DNA from: Candidatus Zixiibacteriota bacterium
GTDB lineage: Bacteria; Zixibacteria; MSB-5A5; GN15; JAAZOE01
NCBI GenBank assembly: GCA_030668485.1
Contig: DAOUTW010000051.1
Span: 1-32,690 of the forward strand
Length of the DNA: 32,690 nucleotides
Direction of reading: 5' to 3'
Shown here: positions 26,439 through 32,690 of the stretch, piece by piece
Layout of the letters: every line of letters begins with the position of its first letter
Numbering within the stretch: the stretch's first letter is position 1
Notes under the pieces: generated by a model
Told to the model about the DNA's origin: nothing
The model's input: the letters and a program-made list of their open reading frames with translations, nothing else
Databases searched by the model: none
Translations under genes and position numbers: made by a program

Positions 26439-27653
26439 GTGGCGATAATTTCAATTTTCAGCGGTTCTTTCTGCGGTGCCGATGAGGTGGTCGAACAGGT
26501 AACCAAACAGCTCGGCTACGAATACATCGACGGCAAAGTCTATGAGGAAACGGAAAAACGGTACAATATAAAGAAGGACAGGCTTGAACGATCCCTCTGC
26601 GGAGGGGAATCACTTCTTAACAGTCTCACTCACGAGCGAGAGAAAAACATCGCATGCCTTAAAATCGTGCTGGCCGAATTGATTCTGTCCGATGACGTCG
26701 TTATCTTTGGTTGTGCCTCCCACCTTTTGCCCCGAACCATTCCGCATATACTGCGGGTCTGCCTTATCGCCAATCTCGATTACCGGATAGAGCAGGCGAT
26801 GAAACTGCGTTCAACGTCGGAAAAGGAAGCACGTAAAATCATTCATAATGACGATAAGAAAAATTACGACTGCACTGACAGCCTCCTCGATAAAGAAGCT
26901 TATGATGAGGAACTATACGACATTCTAATTCCCATGAACGATACATCGTTTGAAAAAGCAGTCGAAATGATTTGCGAATATGCCCGGAGCGAACCGGTCC
27001 GAACCACTGAGCGTTCGCTTCAGACGGCCCGCGACTTTGTCCTGGCATCACAGGTCAGCCTGGCCCTGGCTGGGGCCGGCCACGATGTCGAGGTTCATGC
27101 CGAAAACAACCGGATCATCTTGCTGATTAACGAATACATGGTCCGCATGAAACACCATCAGGAAAAACTGATCGAAATAGCATCGGCTGTTCCGGGGGTG
27201 GAGGAGGTCAGCGCCCGCATCGGTCCAAAGTATGATGCGCCGACAATCAACCCCTGGTCGGATATCGATGGGCCGCCCAAATTCCTCCTCGTCGATGATG
27301 AAAAGGAATTTGTTCAGACCCTGTCGGAAAGGCTTCTGAGCCGCGATATGGAATCTGCTGTCGCCTACGATGGCGAGCAAGCGCTTGACATGCTGCAAAA
27401 AAACGCTCCCGAAGTCATGGTCCTTGACCTGATGATGCCGGGGATAAACGGTATCGAAGTGTTGCGCCGGGTTAAAAGGGATCACCCCGAGGTGGAAGTT
27501 ATTATCCTCACCGGGCATGGATCGGAATATGAACGGACGGAGGCCGAGGAATTGGGCGCCTTCGCCTATCTTGAAAAACCCGTTAATATCGATCATCTGG
27601 CGAAAGTCATGAAAGCCGCGTATAAAAAGGCCAACGAGAGGAAATCGGGCTGA
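26439..27653 (+). CDS. Cytidylate-kinase-like / BON-like / receiver fusion protein
   Basis: A 404-residue protein from GTG 26439 with GGGAG upstream. Residues ~1-185 resemble the cytidylate-kinase-like family (IISIFSGSFCGADEVVEQV, LGYEYIDGKVYEE, VVIFGCASHLLP, RVCLIANLDYRIEQAM), but the nucleotide loop lacks the usual GKS/T, so kinase activity is doubtful. Residues ~200-265 look BON-like (VEVHAENNRIILLINEY, AVPGVEEVSARIG). Residues ~280-400 are a complete receiver (FLLVDDEKEF, VMVLDLMMPG, ILTGHG, YLEKPV). First gene of a plus-strand cluster with a kinase, two lone receivers and a degenerate kinase. It may sense a nucleotide or stress and act as a phosphorylated output. Confidence 0.83.
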   Translation: MAIISIFSGSFCGADEVVEQVTKQLGYEYIDGKVYEETEKRYNIKKDRLERSLCGGESLLNSLTHEREKNIACLKIVLAELILSDDVVIFGCASHLLPRTIPHILRVCLIANLDYRIEQAMKLRSTSEKEARKIIHNDDKKNYDCTDSLLDKEAYDEELYDILIPMNDTSFEKAVEMICEYARSEPVRTTERSLQTARDFVLASQVSLALAGAGHDVEVHAENNRIILLINEYMVRMKHHQEKLIEIASAVPGVEEVSARIGPKYDAPTINPWSDIDGPPKFLLVDDEKEFVQTLSERLLSRDMESAVAYDGEQALDMLQKNAPEVMVLDLMMPGINGIEVLRRVKRDHPEVEVIILTGHGSEYERTEAEELGAFAYLEKPVNIDHLAKVMKAAYKKANERKSG

Positions 27654-27706
27654 CGACAGGATCAAATTCCAGGTAACGGGAGTAAATAGAGACAGTTATC
27701 TACCAG

Positions 27707-29413
27707 ATGAAAAGTCAGGGAAAAAATACTCAGGAAACCGCATTGCCTCCGGAATTGGCGGGAACTCAATTCCCTAAATATCGCAGGCTGCGGCGCAATG
27801 TCATCCTCATCACGGCATTGGTCGCCATTACCCCGCTGGTCGTTCTAACAATTATCAACTATCTGCAGGACAGGGAGGCCTACCGGGTTGAAAGTCACTA
27901 TGGCGTAGCCCAGATACTGTCCAACACCAAGCGTACTCTGGAGTCAGTGGTTGAGGAACGGCGCTCGGCTTTGGCGCTGGTCATCAGTGAGCGGTCGTAT
28001 CATGAATTGAATAGCGACTCTTCCCTGGCGTTCACTCTCCGTAATCTCAAAAATTCCTTCGGGGGATTCATAGACCTCGGCCTGATCGATTCCAAGGGAA
28101 ATCAATCGTTTTACACCGGGCCATACGATCTTAAAAACCGAAGTTACGAGGACCAGGAGTGGTTTCATGAGGTTGTTTTGCGCGGATCTCATGTTAGCGA
28201 TGTATTCATGGGCCACCGCAATTTTCCCCACTTCGTAATCGCCAATAAGCATGAACATGAATTGGGGGATTTCTACATTATCAGGGCCACGCTCGACATG
28301 GAATTGCTCAACCAACAAGTATATTCCCTAAGCCTTGATCGCAATACCGATGCGTTTATTATCAATAAAGATTCTATCTTGCAGACGGCTTCGATCTTTT
28401 TCGGACCGGCCTTGAGAAAAGCCCCCATTGAAATACCTACCCTTTTCGGCGATCGCGAACTTGTGGAGGAGCACCGGGACTATGGCGACTGGGTTGTCTC
28501 AGGTTACTCGCAAATTAAAGGATCGCCTTTTACTCTGGTTGTCATCAAGCGTCTTGAGGGGTATTTTAGTCATTGGCTTTCTCACCGGGCTCAGATTTTG
28601 TGGTTTCTGGCACTCAGTACTACGCTAATCTTGCTGGTCATAGCCTATAGTGCCAATCACATGACCAAACGGCTTCGCAAAGCTGATCTGAGGCGCGCCA
28701 AGGAATTTCATAATATTGAGTATACCAACAAAATGGCGACTATTGGACGGATGGCGGCCAGCGTGGCTCATGAAATCAATAATCCCATGGCAATCATTAA
28801 TGAAAAAGCCGGTCTCATACAGGATTTAGTCGGGTTTTCAGAGGAGTTTCCCCAGAAACAAAAAATGCTCGGCCTTGTGGATTCCATTGTCTCTTCTGTC
28901 GAGAGATGTAGCAAAGTTACGCACCGTTTGCTCGGATTTGCCAAGCGAATGGAAATACGTCGCGAGTCAATCAATATTCGCGAATTACTCGACGAAGTCG
29001 TCGGCTTCCAGCGAACCGAAGCTCGCCATCGGAATGTTGAAATCATTTACAATTTCCCCGATAACTTGCCTAACATCAGTAGTGACCGCGGCCACCTGCA
29101 ACAGGTGTTTCTGAATCTCGTAAATAACGCCTTCGCAGCCATCGACTCCGAAGGAAAGGTAGAAATTTCCGTCACATCACCGGATCATTCTTCGATCGCC
29201 GTCGCCATAAAGGACAATGGAGCAGGTATCCCGCAGGAAGACCTTCAACATATTTTTGAACCGTTCTTTTCCACGAAAAGAGAATTTGGCACTGGGTTGG
29301 GGTTGTCAATTACTCGAGATATTGTAGCCCGCCTGGGAGGCAAAATAGATGTCGCCAGCGAGGTCGGCAAAGGAACCTGCTTTACAATCACCCTACCCCA
29401 TCAAAGCGCATAG
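27707..29413 (+). CDS. Cache-type sensor histidine kinase
   Basis: A 568-residue membrane kinase. Helix 1 (~33-53, LITALVAITPLVVLTIINYL) and helix 2 (~297-318, ILWFLALSTTLILLVIAY) bracket a periplasmic region with dCache-like character (FGGFIDLGLIDSKGNQSFYTG, DQEWFHEVVLRG, SDVFMGHRNFPHFVIA). The kinase core has His355 (SVAHEINNPMAII), N-box NLVNNAFAAI, DNGAGI, FEPFFSTK and GTGLGL, all intact. The RBS is weak. It probably phosphorylates the lone receiver 14 nt downstream and possibly the receiver of the upstream fusion protein. The ligand is unknown. Confidence 0.9.
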   Translation: MKSQGKNTQETALPPELAGTQFPKYRRLRRNVILITALVAITPLVVLTIINYLQDREAYRVESHYGVAQILSNTKRTLESVVEERRSALALVISERSYHELNSDSSLAFTLRNLKNSFGGFIDLGLIDSKGNQSFYTGPYDLKNRSYEDQEWFHEVVLRGSHVSDVFMGHRNFPHFVIANKHEHELGDFYIIRATLDMELLNQQVYSLSLDRNTDAFIINKDSILQTASIFFGPALRKAPIEIPTLFGDRELVEEHRDYGDWVVSGYSQIKGSPFTLVVIKRLEGYFSHWLSHRAQILWFLALSTTLILLVIAYSANHMTKRLRKADLRRAKEFHNIEYTNKMATIGRMAASVAHEINNPMAIINEKAGLIQDLVGFSEEFPQKQKMLGLVDSIVSSVERCSKVTHRLLGFAKRMEIRRESINIRELLDEVVGFQRTEARHRNVEIIYNFPDNLPNISSDRGHLQQVFLNLVNNAFAAIDSEGKVEISVTSPDHSSIAVAIKDNGAGIPQEDLQHIFEPFFSTKREFGTGLGLSITRDIVARLGGKIDVASEVGKGTCFTITLPHQSA

Positions 29414-29427
29414 ATGGAGACGAAAGC

Positions 29428-29796
29428 ATGCCCAAATTTCGAGCACTGCTGATTGACGATGAGGAAGAACTTGTCAGCACATTAGTCGAGCGGCTCGGTT
29501 ATAGAGACATCGAATCCGACTATGCCCTGAATGGCCAGGAAGCGCTTCACAAGATGACCGAGAATCACTATGATGTGGTGGTGCTCGACTTGAAACTGCC
29601 GGGTATGGACGGACTGGAGGTTCTGCGGCGAATCAATCAGGCTTATCCCAATATACCGGTTCTACTCATCACCGGTCATGGATCACCGGCCAGCGAAATA
29701 AATAATAAGCCGGACGGCGCCTACGATTATCTTGCAAAACCGATCAATCTCGAAGACCTGATAACCCATATGCAACATGCTATTCAGCATAATTAG
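29428..29796 (+). CDS. Single-domain response regulator (receiver only)
   Basis: A 122-residue receiver without an output domain: LLIDDEEEL, phosphoacceptor in VVVLDLKLPG, ITGHG, and YLAKPI with the conserved lysine. GGAG lies upstream. It is translationally close to both neighbours, and the next gene begins at the very next base. It most likely relays phosphate between the kinase upstream and other receivers of the cluster, or acts by protein binding. Confidence 0.9.
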   Translation: MPKFRALLIDDEEELVSTLVERLGYRDIESDYALNGQEALHKMTENHYDVVVLDLKLPGMDGLEVLRRINQAYPNIPVLLITGHGSPASEINNKPDGAYDYLAKPINLEDLITHMQHAIQHN

Positions 29797-30471
29797 ATGG
29801 TAGGAATGGAAAATAATTCGAAACATCAAGCGAAATCGCCAGGGGATGACGGTCTGGCCTTCATGGGAACCATTACCGCCTCCGTTTCTCATGAACTCAA
29901 CAATGTCATCGCAATCATGGATCAGACTACAGGGCTTTTGGAAGATAAACTATCCGGTGCCGGGGATGAGGTTCGGATTCCCTCGGAAAAACTTGAGAAA
30001 ATCGTGACATCCCTGCAAAATCAGGCGGCAAGGGGACTGGCCATCATCAAAAGTCTGAATCGATTTTCTCACAGCGCCGATCATACCAGATGCAGATTCG
30101 ATGTCGGCGAGACGCTGCAAAATCTGGTCCAGCTAACCACTCGTCTGGCAACCATGAAGGGCGCTTCCCTTGATGCCAACCTGCCGAATACGCCTGTTGA
30201 GATTGAAAGCAACCCATTCCGTCTCCAGCAGGCCGTTTTCCAGGCCATTAAAATGGCTCTGGAGAATGCACAAAAAGGCGATGTGATAAACATCGCTTTG
30301 GGACAGTCGGACCACCTTGTGAAAGTCACAGTCGATGGTCCAGGGATAATATCAAACACCAAAGATATCGATCCATCCGAGTTACAAACGATAATAAGTC
30401 GGATGTCGGGAGAAGTTAATATTGAACATGCTGATCAGCGGCTTTGCATCCACCTCAGTTTTCCTGGATGA
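29797..30471 (+). CDS. Degenerate histidine-kinase-like protein
   Basis: A 224-residue soluble protein. The dimerisation/phosphoacceptor helix is intact (GTITASVSHELNNVIAIMDQ), and the ATPase-like half follows (FRLQQAVFQAIKMALENAQ at the N-box place, VDGPGI at the G1 place). The N-box asparagine pattern is altered, and the F-box and the GTGLGL lid are missing. It may therefore fail to bind or hydrolyse ATP, and act as a phosphotransfer or scaffold protein that keeps the H-box. The ATG directly abuts the previous stop codon, indicating coupled translation; no separate RBS is seen. Confidence 0.82.
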   Translation: MVGMENNSKHQAKSPGDDGLAFMGTITASVSHELNNVIAIMDQTTGLLEDKLSGAGDEVRIPSEKLEKIVTSLQNQAARGLAIIKSLNRFSHSADHTRCRFDVGETLQNLVQLTTRLATMKGASLDANLPNTPVEIESNPFRLQQAVFQAIKMALENAQKGDVINIALGQSDHLVKVTVDGPGIISNTKDIDPSELQTIISRMSGEVNIEHADQRLCIHLSFPG

Positions 30472-30543
30472 GCAGACTAGTTCGTCTTGATGGCACAATT
30501 TGATATTGAATTTTTGGATATGCAAAATTAGAAAGGAATTAAT

Positions 30544-30975
30544 ATGGCAACAGCGAGCGTTTTAATTGTCGATGACGAGATCGAATTCTCCGCTGCAATC
30601 GCGGAAAGGATGATAAATCGCGGCTTGACTGCCGATACCGCCGAAAGTGGTATGCAGGCATTGGAAATGTTAAAGGGAAAATCATACGACGCCATCATCC
30701 TGGATATGGCCATGCCGGAAATGGACGGCTTTGAAACCCTCAAGCAAATGCTGGAATTCGATAAAGACCTTCAGATAATATTTTTGACCGGCCAGGCGAC
30801 GGTTCAGAAAGGCGTTGAGGCCGTCAAATTAGGAGCTGTCGATTTTATGGAAAAGCCGGCCGACATCGCCACTCTCATCGGAAAGATAACCGAAGCGCAA
30901 CAGAAAAAGGTGCAGCTCTTCGAGGAAAACCTTCAGAACAAGATGTCTGATATCTTGAAAAAGAAGGGATGGTAA
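30544..30975 (+). CDS. Single-domain response regulator with helical tail
   Basis: A 143-residue receiver: VLIVDDEIEF, phosphoacceptor in IILDMAMPEMDG, FLTGQA and FMEKPA. A ~30-residue charged helical tail follows (EAQQKKVQLFEENLQNKMSD). GAAAGGA sits 6 nt before the ATG. It is the last gene of the phosphorelay cluster. Without a DNA-binding domain it presumably works by protein contact, perhaps on the divergent SulP/CBS pair; this is inference. Confidence 0.88.
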   Translation: MATASVLIVDDEIEFSAAIAERMINRGLTADTAESGMQALEMLKGKSYDAIILDMAMPEMDGFETLKQMLEFDKDLQIIFLTGQATVQKGVEAVKLGAVDFMEKPADIATLIGKITEAQQKKVQLFEENLQNKMSDILKKKGW

Positions 30976-31177
30976 ACCGGACAGTTATTCCCGGAAGGTT
31001 CAGTCATCTGTAAGGCCGATAAGCTCCACACCCTCCATCAGACATGCATTACTTTCATACGTCATACGCTGAATTCTGTCATCAATTAAATCGCATCATG
31101 AGTGATGAATTTTGGATTTTGAAACCGAAAAAGATATGCCTGTGGCAACATATCCTCATGTGCGACAGTTACTTATA

Positions 31178-31212
31178 ATAAATAAGCTGGCCATAGTGGA
31201 CTATCTTAGAAC
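31178..31212 (+). repeat. Intergenic element, copy 4 (core only)
   Basis: The invariant core lies at 31185-31212. Together with the preceding ATAAATA it matches copy 1 exactly over 35 nt. The GGATTCGAAA box is not found at the expected distance (about 31075), so only the 3' part is conserved. Orientation is the same as the other copies, but the adjacent exported-protein gene is on the opposite strand. Confidence 0.88.
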
Positions 31213-31298
31213 TGCGGCCTAACCCTGAGATTCTGCCTGGAGCGGGAATAATATCGGTTAAGTGGTTAATATACAGTCAGTTCCATGCCTTATGAAGA

Positions 31299-31326
31299 AA
31301 AAGGCTGGCAAAAAGCCCAGCCTTTT
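31299..31326 (-). terminator. Terminator for the repeat-rich exported protein
   Basis: AAAAGGCTGG (31299-31308) pairs perfectly with CCAGCCTTTT (31317-31326) across an 8-nt loop. On the minus strand the hairpin ends in a T-run (TTTTTCTT); on the plus strand it ends in only four Ts, so it may also work weakly from the left. Confidence 0.8.
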
Positions 31327-31351
31327 CCGTACCCTGATATTATCTTTTGGC

Positions 31352-32690
31352 CTATTTTAGCAGGATCATTTTCTTGGATTCAAGAAAATCGTCAGTCTTC
31401 ATCATATATAAATAGATTCCAGATGGTACTTGCGTACCGAAGTCATCTTTTCCTTTCCAAAATACTGAATGAATACCCGCAGAAAATTGTCTATCTACAA
31501 GTACCTTGATTCTCGAACCAAGCAAGTTAAATACTTCGATTCTTACATGACTGGTTCGTGGTATAGTGAATTCGATACGAGTCTCAGGATTGAAGGGATT
31601 CGGATGGTTTTGATATAGAGCATAGCGATTGGGCAAAATATCAGCCTCGTTATCCGTTACATCGGTTTGAATCTCAATATTCGCTATGATGTCCTTTTTA
31701 CTAACCATAGTTATTGTCAGTGGGTTATTAAGTGTATCAGTATCCGGGACATCTCCCGACCATTTCTTAAAAATATACCCCTGAAAAGGATTGGCTGTTA
31801 CTTGCACAGACTGATTACTGGCATACCAGCCTTCTTGAGGCGTTACAGTCCCCCAATCAACATTATTGACCGAGGCGGTCAGCTGATATTCGGTCGTGAA
31901 ATAGGCCGTGCAGGTGGTGCCCCCAGTGACTGTAATCTGGTGGTTCTGATTGCCACCGTCACTCCAGTGGTCGTAGACAAACTGCGTTCCCGTTGCTCCT
32001 GCCTGAGGGGAAGGCGCTCCAATATTGTGAGTCGAACCATCTTCCCAGGTAAATGTCTTGGGCGAGTCATAATTGTTGCCGTCTACTGTAACCTGACGAC
32101 CGGAGGGGTCAGTGGTTATAGTCACCTGATATGTCTGCTTGACGAAATTAGCGATTGCATTTTTCGGTTCATTCATCGTCACCCAGGTTGGGTTGCTCGT
32201 TCCTGAGGCACCGCCGGACCAGTGAGAGAACTTCCAACTCTGGTTCGCATTAGCGGTAACCTGGACGGATTCATTATTCGGATACCAGCCTTCCTGAGGT
32301 GTGACAGTCCCCGTGCCGTTCGGATTAACTGAGGTCGTCAATCGATACTCGGTATTATAGTAAGCCGTGTAGGTAGCGTTACCGGTGACTGTGATTTGGT
32401 GGTTCTGATTGCCGCCATCACTCCAATTATCGAAAACATACTGCGATCCTGTTTCTCCTGCCTGAGGGGAAGGCGCTCCAAGGTTATGAGTCGAACCATC
32501 TTCCCAGGTAAATGTCTTGGGCGAGTCATAGTCGCTGCCGTCCACACTGACCTTTCGACCGGAGGGATCAGTGGTAATAGTCACCTGATATGTCTCTTTA
32601 ACAAAATTGGCAACTACGTCTTTCGGCCCACTCATCGTCACCCAGGTTGGGTTGCTCGTTCCTGAGGCACCGCCGGACCAGTGAGAGAAC
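31352..32690 (-). CDS. Repeat-rich exported protein with C-terminal sorting tail (5' end off window)
   Basis: The frame is open to the right edge (445 residues seen), so the N-terminus and signal are missing. An ATG at 32641 is internal: the preceding codons are a repeat copy. The protein holds about two and a half repeats of 153 residues built from divergent InlB-B-type modules (YQVTITTDPSGRKVSVDG, FDNWSDGGNQNHQITV, GTVTPQEGWYPNNESVQVTA, WKFSHWSGGASG). The last ~85 residues form a FlgD-like/type IX sorting-like tail (HPNPFNPETRIEF ... SGIYLYM ... ESKKMILLK). Such repeats form beta-rich stalks; it is probably a surface adhesin or the stalk of a larger enzyme. A terminator follows the stop. 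Confidence 0.88.
   Translation of the reverse strand, partial: FSHWSGGASGTSNPTWVTMSGPKDVVANFVKETYQVTITTDPSGRKVSVDGSDYDSPKTFTWEDGSTHNLGAPSPQAGETGSQYVFDNWSDGGNQNHQITVTGNATYTAYYNTEYRLTTSVNPNGTGTVTPQEGWYPNNESVQVTANANQSWKFSHWSGGASGTSNPTWVTMNEPKNAIANFVKQTYQVTITTDPSGRQVTVDGNNYDSPKTFTWEDGSTHNIGAPSPQAGATGTQFVYDHWSDGGNQNHQITVTGGTTCTAYFTTEYQLTASVNNVDWGTVTPQEGWYASNQSVQVTANPFQGYIFKKWSGDVPDTDTLNNPLTITMVSKKDIIANIEIQTDVTDNEADILPNRYALYQNHPNPFNPETRIEFTIPRTSHVRIEVFNLLGSRIKVLVDRQFSAGIHSVFWKGKDDFGTQVPSGIYLYMMKTDDFLESKKMILLK

Larger units (their letters stand above)
30976..31351. other. Convergent intergenic region with element copy 4 and terminator
   Basis: No gene seen. It separates the plus-strand receiver from the minus-strand repeat protein. 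It holds the fourth copy of the element core and a terminator hairpin. Confidence 0.6.

Noticed and set aside
9771-31212. CRISPR array
   Set aside because: Copies are kilobases apart with genes between them; there are no regularly spaced short repeats or cas genes.

Overview
The window looks like chromosome of an uncultivated bacterium of the FCB superphylum, most like Zixibacteria or a close relative. This is an inference. It rests on many secreted proteins ending in a two-repeat dockerin-like module (GDANDDG..NVGDAVYLISY..FKGGP), on two proteins ending in FlgD-like/type IX sorting-like tails (YPNPFNP, HPNPFNP), on signal-transduction genes with canonical boxes, and on sigma54 control. No ribosomal or other taxonomic marker is present.

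Layout. 1-2517 (minus): a large secreted propeller/cohesin-like/dockerin-like protein cut by the left edge. 3117-3881: a MerR-type HTH / Cys-rich / pseudo-receiver regulator. 4160-9761: a tight plus-strand operon of four exported proteins (cupredoxin-dockerin, a YadA-head-like protein, a C10 cysteine protease, a small dockerin protein). 9909-15240: an accessory block holding a metallophosphoesterase, a GntR-type repressor and a divergent exported HEGRH metallopeptidase-like protein. Three short scars resembling the 3' end of a tmRNA/tRNA punctuate it. 15243-16804: a barrel-dockerin protein bracketed by two decayed dockerin fragments. 17162-22876: a histidine kinase, an NtrC-type regulator and, behind an excellent sigma54 promoter, an exported propeller protein with a sorting tail. 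23278-30975: a SulP transporter and a CBS protein on the minus strand, divergent from a five-gene phosphorelay (cytidylate-kinase-like/BON/receiver fusion, Cache kinase, receiver, degenerate kinase, receiver). 31352-32690 (minus): a repeat-rich exported protein with a sorting tail, cut by the right edge.

The most unexpected feature is an intergenic element found four times (cores at 9881, 16923, 23124 and 31185). An invariant 28-nt core carries the dyad ATAGT-GG-ACTAT. In three copies a conserved GGATTCGAAA box lies upstream so that the box-to-core unit is always 137-138 nt, although the middle has diverged. Every copy flanks the 3' end of a gene for an exported dockerin or sorting-tail protein. 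It could be a small structured RNA, a recombination site for surface-protein cassettes, or a non-autonomous mobile repeat; the sequence alone does not decide.

Regulatory logic visible in the DNA: (i) the kinase and NtrC-type protein probably drive the adjacent sigma54 gene; (ii) the GntR protein probably represses itself and the metallopeptidase through one 19-bp palindrome covering both divergent -10 boxes; (iii) the SulP protein carries an unusual insertion, predicted to be periplasmic, and is divergent from the phosphorelay, which suggests transport-linked sensing.
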